Assembly (NCBI RefSeq): GCF_902167145.1
Contig: NC_050098.1
Location: 81,756,207 to 81,820,206 of the forward strand
Direction: 5' to 3'
Length of the DNA: 64,000 nt
DNA from: Zea mays
Taxonomy: Eukaryota; Streptophyta; Magnoliopsida; Poales; Poaceae
Made by a program: the position numbers and the translations under genes. Each line of letters opens with the position of its first letter. The stretch's first letter is position 1. This document shows positions 22,904 to 33,669 of the stretch, piece after piece. The notes below the pieces were generated by a model that made no database searches, was not told the origin of the DNA, and saw only the letters and a program-made list of their open reading frames with translations.

Positions 22904-24060
22904 TTAGTTCTTGACTTTAGGTACCCAAACGGTTTTGGGTCCTTTGGCATTAGAAACAAGAACTTTGGGTACCCAAACACAAGTCTTGGAGCCCTTGTGT
23001 TTGCCCCCAACAAACTTGGCAACTACCTTGCCGGATTTGTTAGTTAAAACATATGATGCATCAAAAGTTTTGAATGAAATGTCATGATCATTTGATGCAT
23101 TAGGAGTTCTCTTCTTAGGCAACTTAGCACGGGTTGGTTGCCTAGAACTAGATGTCTCACCCTTATACATAAAAGCATGATTTGGGCCAGAGTGAGACTT
23201 CCTAGAATGAATTTTCCTAATCTTGCTCTCGGGATAACCGGCAGGGTACAAAATGTATCCCTCGTTATCCTGAGGCATGAGAGCCTTGCCCTTAACAAAA
23301 TTAGATAATCTTTTAGGAGGGGCACTAAGTGTGACATTGTCTCCCCTTTGGAAGCCAATGCCATCCTTGATGCCAGGGCGTCTCCCATTATAGAGCATAC
23401 TTCTAGCAAATTTAAATTTTTCATTTTCTAAGTTATGCTCGGCAATTTTAGCATCTAATTTTGCTATATGATCATTTTGCTGTTTAATTAAAGACATGTG
23501 ATCATGAATAGCATTAATATCAATATCTCTACATCTAGCACAAATAGATACATGCTCAACGATAGATGTAGAGGGTTTGCAAGATTTTAATTCTACAACC
23601 TTAGCATGTAACATGTCATTCTTAGTTCTAAGGTCGGAAATAGTAGCATTGCAAACATCAAAATCTTTAGCCTTAGCAAGCAATTTTTCATTTTCAATCC
23701 TAAGGCTAGCAAGAGAAATGTTCAATTCTTCAATCCTAGCAAGTAAATCATTATCATTATTTCTAGAATTGGTAATTGAACCATTACAAACATAAGAATC
23801 AACCTTAGCTAACAAATTAGCATTTTCATTTCTAAGGTTGTTTATTGTCTCATGGCAAGTGCTTAGCTCACTAGATAATTTTTCACATTTCTTAATTTCT
23901 AGAGCATAAGCATTTTTAACCTTAACATGTTTCTTATTTTCCTTAATTAGGAAGTCCTCTTGAGAATCCAAAGGGTCATCCTTTTCATGAATAGCACTAA
24001 TTAATTCATTTAATTTTTTCCTTTTGTTCCATGTTAAGGTTGGCAAAAAGGGTACGCAAA
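22904..24060 (-). pseudogene. Cop-1 gag C-terminal coiled-coil extension
   Basis: A coiled coil of repeated blocks (ENANLLAKVDSYVCNGSI, LRIENEKLLAKAKDFDVCNA, LRTKNDMLHAKVVELKSC) about 35-40 residues apart, then a basic region with VWVPKV twice before TAA 22904-22906. It is one frame out from the gag zinc-knuckle region; the switch falls at an A6 run near 24030. Such an extension is known in SIRE-type gag proteins. Only the part left of about 24060 is real; the frame's continuation towards 24397 is a shadow of gag. Confidence 0.8.
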
Positions 24061-25160
24061 TTATCTTCCTCATCACTAGCATTATCATCACTAGAGGACT
24101 CATATCTAGTGGAGGATTTAGATTTAACCTTCTTCTTTTTGCCGTCCTTTGCCATGAGGCACTTGTGGCCGACGTTGGGGAAGAGGAGTCCCTTGGTGAC
24201 GACGATGTTGGCGGCGTCCTCATCGTCGGAGGAGTCGGTGGAGCTCTCGTCGGAGTCCCACTCGCGGCACACGTGGGCATCGCCGCCCCTCTTCTTGTGG
24301 TACCTCTTCTTTTCTCTCCTCTTGCCCTTCTTGTCGTTATCCCTGTCACTGTCACTTGATAATGGACATTTAGCAATAAAGTGATCGGGCTTACCACACT
24401 TGTAGCAAACCTTCTTAGAACGGGATTTGTAATCCTTCCCCTTCCGTTGCTTGAGGATTTGGCGAAAGCTTTTGATGATTAAAGCCATCTCCTCGTTGTC
24501 GAGCTTTGAAGCGTCGATTGGTTGTCTACTTGGTGTAGACTCCTCCTTCTTTTCCTCCGTTGCCTTGAATGCCACCGGTTGTGCTTCGGATGTGGAGGGA
24601 TCATCAAGCTCGTTGATCTTCTTTGAGCCCTTGATCATACATTCAAAGCTCACAAAATTCCCGATAACTTCCTCGGGAGTCATTAGTGTGTATCTAGGAT
24701 TACCACGAATTAATTGAACTTGAGTGGGGTTAAGGAAGATGAGTGATCTTAGAATAACCTTAACCACCTCGTGGTCATCCCATTTTTTGCTCCCGAGGTT
24801 GCGCACTTGATTCGCCAAGGTTTTGAGCCGGTTGTACATATCTTGTGGCTCCTCCCCTTGGCGAAGACGGAAGCGACCGAGCTCCCCCTCGATCGTTTCC
24901 TGCTTGGTGATCTTGGTGAGTTCATCACCCTCGTGCGCGGTCTTGAGTAAGTCCCAAATCTCCTTCGCACTCTTCAACCCTTGCACCTTGTTATATTCCT
25001 CTCTACTTAGAGAGGCAAGGAGTATGGTTGTGGCTTGGGAGTTGAAGTGCTCGATTTGGGCCACTTCATCCTCATCATAGTCTTCATCCCCTACGGATGG
25101 TACCTGTGCACCAAACTCAACAACATCCCATATACTTTTGTGGAGTGAGGTTAGATGAAA
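24006..25160 (-). pseudogene. Cop-1 gag, capsid-like region and zinc knuckle
   Basis: A UBN2/Retrotran_gag-type region (SREEYNKVQGLKSAKEIWDL, ETIEGELGRFRLRQGEEPQD) leads to a CCHC knuckle CYKCGKPDHFIAKC near 24390. It joins the N-terminal piece (25161-25625) in frame through a single TGA at about 25161; the setting is consistent with a CGA to TGA transition. The first visible Met in the open piece is at 25064. The C-terminal acidic Ser-rich tract is typical. Confidence 0.88.
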
Positions 25161-25625
25161 TCACATTAAATCACTCCACCTAGCGTAGTCTTCACCATCA
25201 AATGTTGGTGGTTTGCCCAATGGGACGGAAAGTAAAGGTGTATGTTTAGAAATGCGAGGGTAACGTAGGGGAATCTTACTATACTTCTTGCGCTCTTGGC
25301 GCTTAGAAGTGACAGATGCTGCGTCGGAGCCGGAGGTGGAGGTTGATGAAGAATCGGTCTCGTAGTAGACCACTTTCCTCATCCTCTTTTTCTTGTCCCC
25401 ACTCCGCCGTGGCTTGTGGGAAGAGGATTTCTCCTTCTTCTCTTTGTGTGAAGAAGATTTCTTCTCCTTCCCTTTGGAGGAGTCCTTCTTCTTCTCCTTC
25501 CCTTTTGAGGAGTCTTTCTTCTCCTTCCTCTTGGTGCGGGACTCTCCCGATGAAGTGCTCCCGTGGCTTGTAGTGGGCTTTTCGCCGGTCTCCATCTCCT
25601 TCTTGGTGTGATCTCCTGACATCAC
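25161..25625 (-). CDS. Cop-1 gag N-terminal piece
   Basis: ATG 25625 (MMSGDHTKKEMETG) lies 30 bp after the primer-binding site. The piece is Lys/Ser-rich with repeats of SSKGKEKK and SSSHKEKK, then KPPTFDGEDYARWSDLM, the usual N-terminal edge of a copia gag domain, then TGA. Confidence 0.85.
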   Translation of the reverse strand: MMSGDHTKKEMETGEKPTTSHGSTSSGESRTKRKEKKDSSKGKEKKKDSSKGKEKKSSSHKEKKEKSSSHKPRRSGDKKKRMRKVVYYETDSSSTSTSGSDAASVTSKRQERKKYSKIPLRYPRISKHTPLLSVPLGKPPTFDGEDYARWSDLM

Positions 25626-25655
25626 TTCGAGCGGTTAGGCTCTAATGAAGCACCG

Positions 25656-25668
25656 GGCTTTGATACCA
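25656..25668 (-). other. Primer-binding site of Cop-1 (initiator Met-tRNA)
   Basis: The - strand reads TGGTATCAAAGCC, two bases after the 5' LTR. It is the standard plant initiator tRNA-Met complement. Confidence 0.9.
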
Positions 25669-25670
25669 AT

Positions 25671-26979
25671 TGATAGTTGCCTAGAGGGGGTGAATAGGGT
25701 GAAACTGAAATTTACAAATATAAACACAACTACAAGTCGGGTTAGCGTTAGAAATAAAAACGAGTCCTCGGGAGAGGGTGCAAAACAAATCTCAAGCAAA
25801 TAAGGAGTGTGACACAAGGATTTGTTTTACCGAGGTTCGGTTCTCGCAAACCTACTCCCCGTTGAGGTGGTCACAAAGACCGGGTCTCTTTCAACCCTTT
25901 CCCTCTCTCAAACGGTCTCTCGGACCGAGTGAGCTTCTCTTCTCAAATCACTTGGGAATCAAACTTCCCGCAAGGACCACCACACAATTGGTGTCTCTTG
26001 CCTCAATTACAAGTGAGTGTTTGATCACAAGAAAGAATGCCAAAGAAAAGAAGCGATCCAAGCGCAAGAGCTCAAATGAACACTACAAATCACTCTGTCT
26101 AGTCACTAAGGCTTTGTGTGGAGTTGGGAGAGGATTTGATCTCTTTTGGTGTGCTTTGCAATGAATGCTAGCTCTTGTATAGTGGTTGGAAGCTGGAAAA
26201 CTTGGATGCAATGAATGGTGGGGTGGTTGGGGTATTTATAGCCCCAGCCACCAAACTTGCCGTTTGGTGGGGCTGACTGCCGTATGGTGCACAGGACAGT
26301 CCGGTGTACAACGGACATGTCCGGTGCGCTAGCCACGTCACCAAAGCTGTTGGGATTCGACCGTTGGAGTTATGTCTTCTGGGCCCGCCTCGATGTCCGG
26401 TGACACACCGGACATGTACTGTAGAGTGTCCGGTGCGCCAGTATGGGCGTGCCTGACGACTGCGCGCTCTGGCGCGCATTAAGTGCCGTTGCAGGTGACC
26501 ATTGGCGCGAAGTGGCCGTTGCCCCGCTGTTACACCGGACAGTTCGGTGTACACCGGACATGTCCGGTGAATTATAGCGAAGCGGCCGTTGAGATTTCCC
26601 GAGGCTGCCAAGTTCCAGAGCCGCGTCTTCTTGGAGCACCGGACACTGTCCGGTGTACACCGGACAGTCCGGTGAATTATAGCGCGCCGGCTTCTGAAAA
26701 TTCCCGAGGCTGAGGAGTTTAGTGCGAAGTCCCCTGGTGCACCGGACACTGTCCGGTGCGCCACCGGACAGTCCGGTGCGCCAGACCAGGGAGCCTTTCG
26801 GGATCCCTTTAGCTCTCTATTTTGAACCCAACTTTGGTCTTTTTTAATTGGCTTGTTGTGAACCTTTGACACCTGTATAACTTATACACTAGAGCAAACT
26901 AGTTAGTCCAATTACTTGTGTTGGGCAATTCAACCACCAAAACTATTTAGGAACTAGGTGTAAGCCTAATTCTCTTTCA
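25671..26979 (-). repeat. 5' LTR of Cop-1 (1309 bp)
   Basis: Pairs with 17504-18814. The GAGAC duplication follows at 26980-26984. The palindrome array (26285-26790) and TATA box are retained. Confidence 0.93.
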
Positions 26980-27085
26980 GAGACGCTGCCCTCGCTCGAA
27001 GTGGTCCCGCGGGGGTTTTTGAGGTGACCGTTGATGGGACGTGGCACTATTGGACTGCGGGTTTCCCGAAGCGTCGCGCCGTGTG

Positions 27086-27094
27086 TATAAAAAG
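27086..27094 (+). promoter_or_regulatory. TATA box of the Tat-2 antisense gene
   Basis: gtgtgtataaaaaggggc lies about 120 bp before the ATG at 27209, in the stretch 26985-27126 between Cop-1 and the gene. Its position matches the TATA boxes of the Tat-1 and Tat-4 antisense genes. Cop-1 has separated it from the Tat-2 3' LTR by 9.5 kb. Confidence 0.6.
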
Positions 27095-27126
27095 GGGCAG
27101 CGCAACGGGCTAACTCTCACCCTTGC

Positions 27127-28188
27127 GTGCGCCGGAAAACCCTAGTTTTTGAAACCGTTTGCCCGCTCTCCTGCCCTCCTAGTTCCTTCTGCATCGGAGA
27201 TCTGGCCCATGTCAAGCAAACCGCACGCCGCCGCCGACGGTATGTAGCGGTGTCGTCTTCTTCCTCATCTGCTGCAAACACACCACCGACCGATTTGTCG
27301 TCCGAAGATACTTTGAGCGATTTGGTGGCGGCGAAGTTACAGCGGGGCCACACAGTGGAGTTCAGTGTTTCGAGGATTTCCTCGGTTCGCGTGAAGGATA
27401 TGCAACAGTTGGGGTATTTTGGGGACGGCGTTGGGCGTGTCCCGGGGGCGGAAGAGGTTCCCGAGCCCGAGGGTGAATTAGTCGTGTTTGAGGCATTCTT
27501 CACCGCCGGCCTTCGCCTACCTGCACATCGTTTCGTGGCAGAGGTCCTACAGAGATTTGAGGTCCAGGTCCACCAGTTGACAACGAACGCTGTGGTGGCC
27601 CTAGCGAAGTATGTATGGGCGGCGACTTCATACGGTGGTCAGCCTTTCATAGAGGTCTTCGCCAAGAATTACTGTCTGCATTGTCAAAAAAGAAAGATTG
27701 GAAACAAGATTGCACAGTTTGGATCGTGCACCTTCACGCCGAAGATCGGAAAGACTTCGGTGGAAGTCGTGGAGTTAGTTCCCTGTGCTCGCAATAAGTG
27801 GGGCAACTGGTGGGATTATTGGTTTTATGTTTCAGGAAGCGAAGTCGAAGACCTCCCAGGGCTCCCCGCGGCCGTGATGTGCTCCCATTGTTATGTGGCA
27901 TTCCCACAATTTGAGGTGGCGGAGGATGATGAGGATGAAGGGGCCCTCCGGTGCGCTGCCCGCATGAGCAGTGGGCGTGATTTGGTTGAAGAGTTTATTG
28001 GTTATGGAGTGTGGCCCTTGGCGCATGGCTGGGTGCTGGGCAAAGTATGCCCTCGCCAGATGCCTACTTTGGGCCAGCAGCTGGTGCAAAGTCCGGCCTT
28101 CTCTTTGGATCTGCGCGGTCGAGACCCGGCCACGTTCGTTCGTGAAGTGGAGGACGGGGCAGTGAGGATTGTGGGCGGTATGCGCTGA
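27127..28188 (+). pseudogene. Antisense gene of Tat-2, N-terminal 'gypsy-type transposon' domain
   Basis: A + strand frame opposite to Tat-2 gag-pol. The conserved block runs from about 27480 to 28050: LVVFEAFFTAGLRLPAHRF, VQVHQLTTNAVVALAKYVWA, WWDYWFYV, GRDLVEEFIGYGVWPL. These match the same places in the Tat-1 and Tat-4 products. No ATG opens the frame; the first good ATG (27209) is out of frame and is followed by a GTATGT donor-like word at about 27239, so a 5' intron is possible. The frame ends at 28188, but homology resumes at 28236 (RLNRVFDLN) in another frame, so one small indel near 28178 breaks it. Confidence 0.78.
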
Positions 28189-28204
28189 GGACAGAGAGTC
28201 TGCG

Positions 28205-29232
28205 GAGTTGGGATATCCGAGGGTCCAATATTCGCTTGAATCGGGTCTTTGATTTAAACTGTTTGCCATACGGTGGTTACCCTAGAGATGACGCTGCTGC
28301 GGCTGCTGACCACCGCGGGAAAAAACCAGTGGCCGTGGCTGAGGAAGGCCCTTCGCGGGAGGCTGCCCCAGCCACTAAGAAGAGAAAAATAGGTACTGCA
28401 GTGGGGGGGGGGGGTTGGGGGTCTCTGATCGTTTTTCTGTGGCGTTGATGGGGACTTGCGTGGCCCTCGGGGGAAGGATGTCTTCGCCCGAGCTCCGGGA
28501 GTCTTCGGCGCGAATGCTGAAGGTTACCGGGGGTCGATGGCCAAGGAACATTTCGATCCCCCGCGCGGCCGGCGAAGACATATTTACGTCTCGTATGGCT
28601 CGTGAGTTGAAGATTTTTCCTTATGGATGGAATATTGCTGCTGTTGTATCGGCAGTGATGGAGAAGTATCGTCAAGATGCGGCGCGGAAGCGCCGGGCGG
28701 TCACTAGGGTCGGGGACCCTTTCCACGAGGCGAAGAAGGTGCGGGGAGGTGCGAAGTCTGCCGCCCCTGGCAGTAGCAAACCACCGTCGGCTTCGAAGCC
28801 GGCCGCCCCCGGGCCCAACAAGTCTTCGGCGGGTGCGAGGGCTGCTGCTTCTGGCGCGGGCAAGCCACCCTCGACCGAGCCCGCGAAGGAGCGAAGGCCG
28901 CCGTCGCCGGCGCGCACTGACGTGGCGGTGACGCGTGTTGCCGACTTTGACATGGACATCTGCGTGGGGGATTATCTCGTTGGTGAGTTTTTTAACGGGG
29001 ACTAGGTCTTAAACAAGATCATGGTGCAGGGTCGGATGCAGGGCAGCTGGCTGTTGTCCCGACTCCGGTGGCGGCCACTTCGCTAACGGCGGCGGTTGGG
29101 ACGAAGGGTGCTTCGCAGGACCTGTGGTTAAACTTCTGCTCGAGCGGCGAGATTTCGTCGACCGTCGCCGCTAAAAATGTGGCGGGCTCTGTGTCCCAGC
29201 AGCTGAGGCATGCGTCGCAGCAGCTGAAGCAT
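28205..29232 (+). pseudogene. Antisense gene of Tat-2, linker exons
   Basis: After LNRVFDLNCLPYGGYP (homologous to LNRVLDAIGFEYADY in Tat-1) comes a low-complexity Ala/Pro/Lys linker with repeats of SKPPSASKPAAPGPNKSS type (28740-28910). An 11-13 base G run near 28402 lies in a probable intron whose ends I cannot fix. A short GT-AG intron at 28983-29029 (47 bp) is frame-consistent, though unusually short for plants. The last part, SQQLRHASQQLKH, ends at the donor GTAAGT at 29233. Confidence 0.6.
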
Positions 29233-29303
29233 GTAAGTCGTGTTGGACTTTGTTAGTTCATTGTTTTTATGTGGTTGCAAATCTCATGGGTTTTTTGTGG
29301 CAG

Positions 29304-30050
29304 GCGGCCGCCTTCGCCGACCATGTTGCGTCGGGTGCCTTGACTTCGGAGTTTGCTACCGAAATCGAGCGTCTCCGGGCGTAGCATACAGATGCTGTTC
29401 GGGAGAAGTCGACAGCGGAAAACAAAAGCCACAGGCTGACGGAGAGGTTGGCTGCTATGGAGGCCGAGAAGGGGGATCTCCGGCGTCAGTTGGTAGAGGA
29501 GAGGAGGGACGCGAACAAGGCCTGTGCTGATGCGCAGGCTGCACAAGCCGAGGCCAAACTTGTGCGGGCGGAGGCCAGTCTCGCTCGCCAACGCGTCGAG
29601 GAGCTGGAAGCGAGGCTCAGCGGCCTGCGCAACCGCGTGGACAAAACCGAGGCCTCGACGCGCATGGAGGTCGAGCGGACGCATGCGCATTTCATGGACG
29701 CGTACCGGGAGCTGGGTGCGTGGACCGCCGCCTTCGAAGCGCCCGGCCAAGAGGTGGGCCTCCGCTTCCTTGAGTGGCTACAAGAGGAGCTGGGGGTGCT
29801 CCCGACAATCGTGATGGGCCTCATGTCCTTTGCCTCCCTCGTCACCTACGAGGGGGCCGTGAATGCTTTATCCCGTGACGGGTGCGGGCACTTCGAGGTC
29901 TTCGACCAGTTGGACGAAGGCTTCGAGCGCGAAATCTTCCAGGTCGAGGACCCGGTGCTGAAGCGGTCGGCGGGGGCGCTTTTCGACAGGATGTGGGGCC
30001 CTCACGGTCGAGAGACGGTCCGGGAGAGGTCTGACCGGGCGATAGATCAG
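29304..30050 (+). pseudogene. Antisense gene of Tat-2, coiled-coil exon
   Basis: A 249-codon exon between introns 29233-29303 (71 bp, GTAAGT...GTGGCAG) and 30051-30111 (61 bp, GTAAAG...GCTGCAG), both phase 0. The coiled coil is long (RLTERLAAMEAEKGDLRRQL to RVEELEARLSGLRNRVDK). A globular C-terminal part with FLEWLQEELGVLPTIVMGLM and GHFEVFDQLDEGF follows. One in-frame TAG lies at 29382-29384. The layout matches exon 2 of the Tat-1 gene. Confidence 0.75.
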
Positions 30051-30111
30051 GTAAAGGCTCATTTGTGTGGTTATATGTGTGGTTTGCTGAATGAATGTGC
30101 TATTGCTGCAG

Positions 30112-30952
30112 ATGGCGCATGACGACGAGGTTGAGGATCTTGGTGATCTGGACAGCACACTGCCCAATAGCACGCTGCCCCAGGCATCGGGGGTGGAGCT
30201 GGCACCGCCATCCGATGCGGGCGAGGGCCCCTCAGCGACCCTCGCGCCGACTGGAGCTGGCAAAGACCCCACGCCAGCCCCTGGGCTAACGGGTGAGGAC
30301 GCCTCGAAGGCGGTGGGCGAACCATCTGCCGAAGACCCAGCGGCGGCGGCCGGGCCTTCGCAGGTGGCGGAATAGGGGTTAGGGATTTAAGTGTAAACTT
30401 TTGTTTCTGTGATACTGAACCTCGGTTGCTGCGCAGGTTCCGACGTTTGGGCCTGCGCAAGCAACCGCTGCTGACAATACTGATTTTGTTGCGGCCTCAA
30501 CCGTAGTGCCTGCCGATGATAGTTTGTTTGGCTCTATGTCTGAGTGTTTTGAGTCTGATGGTGAATCTGGGAGTTCGTTTCCTTGGACGGATGAGTCCTC
30601 GAATGAAGGTTTGGATTATTTTGTTGCGTTGGATGTGGCTGCGGCGGAGACTTCGCCGTGTGTGGAGGGTGCCAGGGATCTTGCTAGTGCGAGTACTGGG
30701 TATAGGCGGCGAAGGGTGGTGGGAAAACATAGTGTGGGTGAATTTTCGCGAAGTGGTAGGCACCGTCATATGGGGATGGAGCGTGGCCGTCTCCGAGTAG
30801 ACCGGGTTGGTAAACGAGAATTGTTGTCCTCGCCGATTGGGGCGAGCATAGGCGAGGGGGATCTTTGGAATCTTTTTGAGGGTGAGGAATTGAGGATAAT
30901 GCTGTTCAATTACAGGGAGATGGGTATCATCCCGAAGGTTGAGCCGATGTAA
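30112..30952 (+). CDS. Antisense gene of Tat-2, last two exons
   Basis: Exon 30112-30363 (84 codons, Ala/Pro/Asp-rich) is followed by a 73-bp intron 30364-30436 (GTGGCG...TTGCTGCGCAG) and a last exon 30437-30952 (171 codons plus TAA). Both junctions keep frame at phase 0. The last exon is acidic, then basic (GYRRRRVVGKHSVGEFS), ending NYREMGIIPKVEPM. I do not recognise it. The Tat-1 gene ends much earlier, so this tail is specific to the Tat-2 family. Confidence 0.65.
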
Positions 30953-31052
30953 TATGTGATGCCCTCGCCGTGTGTATGTAACTGTAATTTGTATGGTAAT
31001 GTGGCCTGTTGGCCGTATTCGTACGCCTATGTTGATTCAGCTGCGCCCATGG

Positions 31053-31560
31053 GCGACTTTGCGCGGAGTGTCTTTTTAATGAGAGAATTCGATTAACACA
31101 CTTGTTGTGCTATTCCGACTGCACCCTTAGGCGACTTTTGCGCGGAGTGTCTTTTAAATAAAAGACTTCGATTAACGCACTTGTTGTGCTATTTCGGCTG
31201 CACCCTTAGGCGACTTTTGCGCGGAGTGTCTTTTAAATAAAAGACTTCGATTAACGCACTTATTGTGCTATTCTGGCTGCACCCTTAGGCGACTTTTGCG
31301 TGGACTGTCTTTTAAATAAAAGACTTCGATTAACGCTCGTGTTGTGCTATTCCAGCTACACCCTTAGGCGACATTTGCGTGGAGTGTCTTTTAAATAAAA
31401 GACTTCGATTAACGCACTTGTTGTGCTATTCCGGCTGCACCCTTAGGCGACTTTTGCGCGGAGTGTCTTTTAAATAAAATACTTCGATTAACGCACTTGT
31501 TGTGCTATTCCGGCTGCACCCTTAGGCGACTTTTGTGCGGAGTGTCGCACGAGAGGGTAG
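31053..31560. repeat. Tandem array, 79-bp unit, about six copies, in Tat-2
   Basis: The word cgacttttgcg (with variants) starts at 31053, 31132, 31211, 31290, 31369, 31448 and 31527, an exact 79-bp period. Copies are about 90-97% alike. The array lies between the 3' end of the antisense gene (30952) and the 3' end of pol (31783), where the two converge. The rest of 30953-31782 is non-coding and includes the word ggtttttaacgaggcgg on the - strand (about 31690), which also occurs near the left edge of Tat-1. Confidence 0.95.
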
Positions 31561-31782
31561 TCTACGCTGCCTCTCGCGGTGACTTCGGAGTGGTCGAATG
31601 CCGAAGACTGTCGATGCGGTCTTTTTCGACATGTTGTATCTGAGTTTTTGTTTTTTGCGGGGGCTTTTGCAGGTATATTACATGGCTCCGCCTCGTTAAA
31701 AACCTCACCCCCCAGAAGGAAAAGAGTGCGTGCCGAGAATAGTATTGTCTAGTTGATTATAGGGGCGCGTAGGCCCTGAGGT

Positions 31783-32577
31783 TTAAACAAAAAATTTGCG
31801 TAGATTGTTGATGTTCCAGGAGTGCTCTAAGTCTTTGCCAGTGGGCATTGATAGCCTGTACGCGCTGGGGGATGCCTTCGACTTGACGATGAATGGACCC
31901 TCCCATTTCGGCTCTAGCTTACCCTGTGACTCTGTCCGGGTGGTCCGGACGAGTACGAGGTCTCCTGTGTTGAACTCTCTTGGGACGACCGCGTTGTCGC
32001 GCCAGGCCTTGGTTTGAGCTTGGTATTTGTTGAGGGCCTGCAGGGCGAAGACGCGGTCTCCATCGATGAGGTCTTTAGACGTTGGTTTGTTGACGTCGAG
32101 GATTGCTGATGTGTTTGTTCGGGGTGACCCGTGCTTTATTTCCTGCAGCATCATGGCCTCCGATCCATGTAACAGATGAAAAGGTGTGAATCCGGTTGCC
32201 CGACATTCAGTTGTGTTTAGGCCCTAGACTACTTCAGGTAGTTGGTCGGCCCATTTGCTGTTCTTGTCATCGAGAAGTCTTTTCTTGATAGCGGTGAAAA
32301 TCTTGCCGTTGGTGCGCTCGACGATGCTGTTGGATTGCGGGTGGTACACCAAGGCGAAGGCAAGCTTGGTGCCGATGGAGAGGCAGAAGTCCCTGAAGCC
32401 CTAGCTGTCAAACTGTTTGCCGTTGTCGACTGTGAGCTCGGACGAGACTCCAAATCGGCAAACTATGTTTTGCCAGAAGAACTTCTGGGCAGTCTTCGAC
32501 GTTATTGTGGATACTGCCTTGGCCTTGATCCACTTGGTAAAGTATTCGACGGCGATGAAGGTGAACTTGAGGTTCCC
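31783..32577 (-). pseudogene. Tat-2 integrase core and C-terminus (broken)
   Basis: Continues in the frame of 32578-33531 after a stop at 32575-32577. Core words are FTKWIKAKAV, VDNGKQFDS and YHPQSNSIVERTNG, giving the DDE residues. The last piece, 32154-31783, has the C-terminal module NTGDLVLVRTTR, KLEPKWEGPFIV and LEHSWNINNLRKF. At least three in-frame stops interrupt it. No chromodomain is seen, as expected for Tat. Confidence 0.85.
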
Positions 32578-33531
32578 TTAGGCCGTAGGTAGTGGCCCGA
32601 CAATATCCAGCCCCCAGCGTTGAAGTGGCCATGTGTGGGCAATCAGCTTGGTGAACTGTGAAGGGTTGCCCGAGCGGGGAGAAAACTTCTGGCAAGCTTC
32701 GCACGACCTCGTGACTCGATTCACGGCGCAGATTATAGCGGGCCAGTAAAAACCTTGACGGATCACCTTGGCAGCGAGGGCCCTGGGCCCTGAGTGGGAG
32801 CCGCATGTTCCGCTGTGGACTTCGCGTAGGATCTGAATGCCTTCGGTTTCGGTGACACATTTTAGCATGGGTTGACTGATCCCCTTCTTGTATAGCTGGT
32901 CCCCGACTAGTACGAAGTCCCTGCTTCGGTGCTTGAGGCGCTTGGCCTCATTGACGTCACTCGGGTGGTAGTATCCTTGCAGAAACAGTGTTATTGGGGC
33001 CCGCCAATCTTCAGTCATAATGAGGTTGACGATGCGATGGCCTTCGACATCATTGGTTACTTGTAATCCCTCTGGGTTGCGGACGACCGGTGTGCCAATG
33101 ACGTGGTAGAACACGTCGGAGGGCAAGGTCTCGCCTTTGGCCGCTGCCTTAGCCATTGCGCCGGCCTCTTCGTTCCTAGCGCGGTCCACGTGCTGTAAGG
33201 TGAAGCCCTTGAATTGTCTCTCGAGACTACGAACAGGCATGAGATACTGCATGAGTGCGGGGTCTTTTGCTGAATATTCTTTTTCGACCTGGCCGACAAC
33301 GACTTTGGAGTCTGTCTTGACTATGCAGGTGGTGACACCGAGTGCTCTCAGCTTGCAAAGGCCTAGGATGACGGCTTCGTACTCTGCTATGTTGTTGGTG
33401 CATCTGTCGGACTCTAGAGCGAAGCTAAGGTGTGCTGCGTATCTGTGCTTGACGCCTGTGGGTGACGTGATAATTGCAGTCGCGCCTACCCCCACATGGC
33501 ACCATGCGCCGTCACAGTGGATGGTCCACAC
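32578..33531 (-). pseudogene. Tat-2 second (archaeal-type) RNase H and integrase zinc finger
   Basis: An open stretch of 317 codons. RNase H shows D-E-D-D residues in WTIHCDGAWC, NNIAEYEAVILGL, VKTDSKVVVGQV and VDRARNEEAGAMA. The integrase zinc finger follows (LREVHSGTCGSHSG, SCEACQKFSPR), ending GLDIVGPLPTA then TAA. This extra RNase H after the usual one is a marker of the Tat lineage. It is in frame with the reverse transcriptase upstream. Confidence 0.88.
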
Positions 33532-33669
33532 CTTCTCTAAGGGCTCTTCTTGCTGCCGTGTCGGCCCTGTCCAGTCGACGATGAAGTCTACCAGGACTTG
33601 CGACTTGATTGCTGTCCTGGGCTCGAAGGTGATATGGTACCCGGAGAGTTCGGCTGCCCATTTGGCGAT

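Larger units (their letters stand above)
17504..26979 (-). mobile_element. Cop-1: SIRE-like Ty1/copia element
   Basis: A complete - strand element flanked by GAGAC (17499-17503 and 26980-26984). LTRs are 1309 bp (right, 5') and 1311 bp (left, 3') and differ by about 21 substitutions (1.6%). The order gag, protease, integrase, reverse transcriptase, RNase H is the Ty1/copia order. The long gag with a coiled-coil extension after the zinc knuckle and the wide 3' non-coding region with repeated purine tracts point to the SIRE/Maximus branch. I see no env-like ORF after pol. Confidence 0.93.

Noticed and set aside
23044..23424. Second frame over the Cop-1 gag extension
   Set aside because: A shadow of the coiled-coil frame, without protein features.
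28400..28416. Run of 11-13 G
   Set aside because: Probably a simple-sequence run in a likely intron of the Tat-2 antisense gene; its exact length is also prone to sequencing error.
31053..31560. Possible CRISPR array
   Set aside because: The 79-bp period has no spacer structure; it is a head-to-tail tandem repeat in a eukaryotic retrotransposon.
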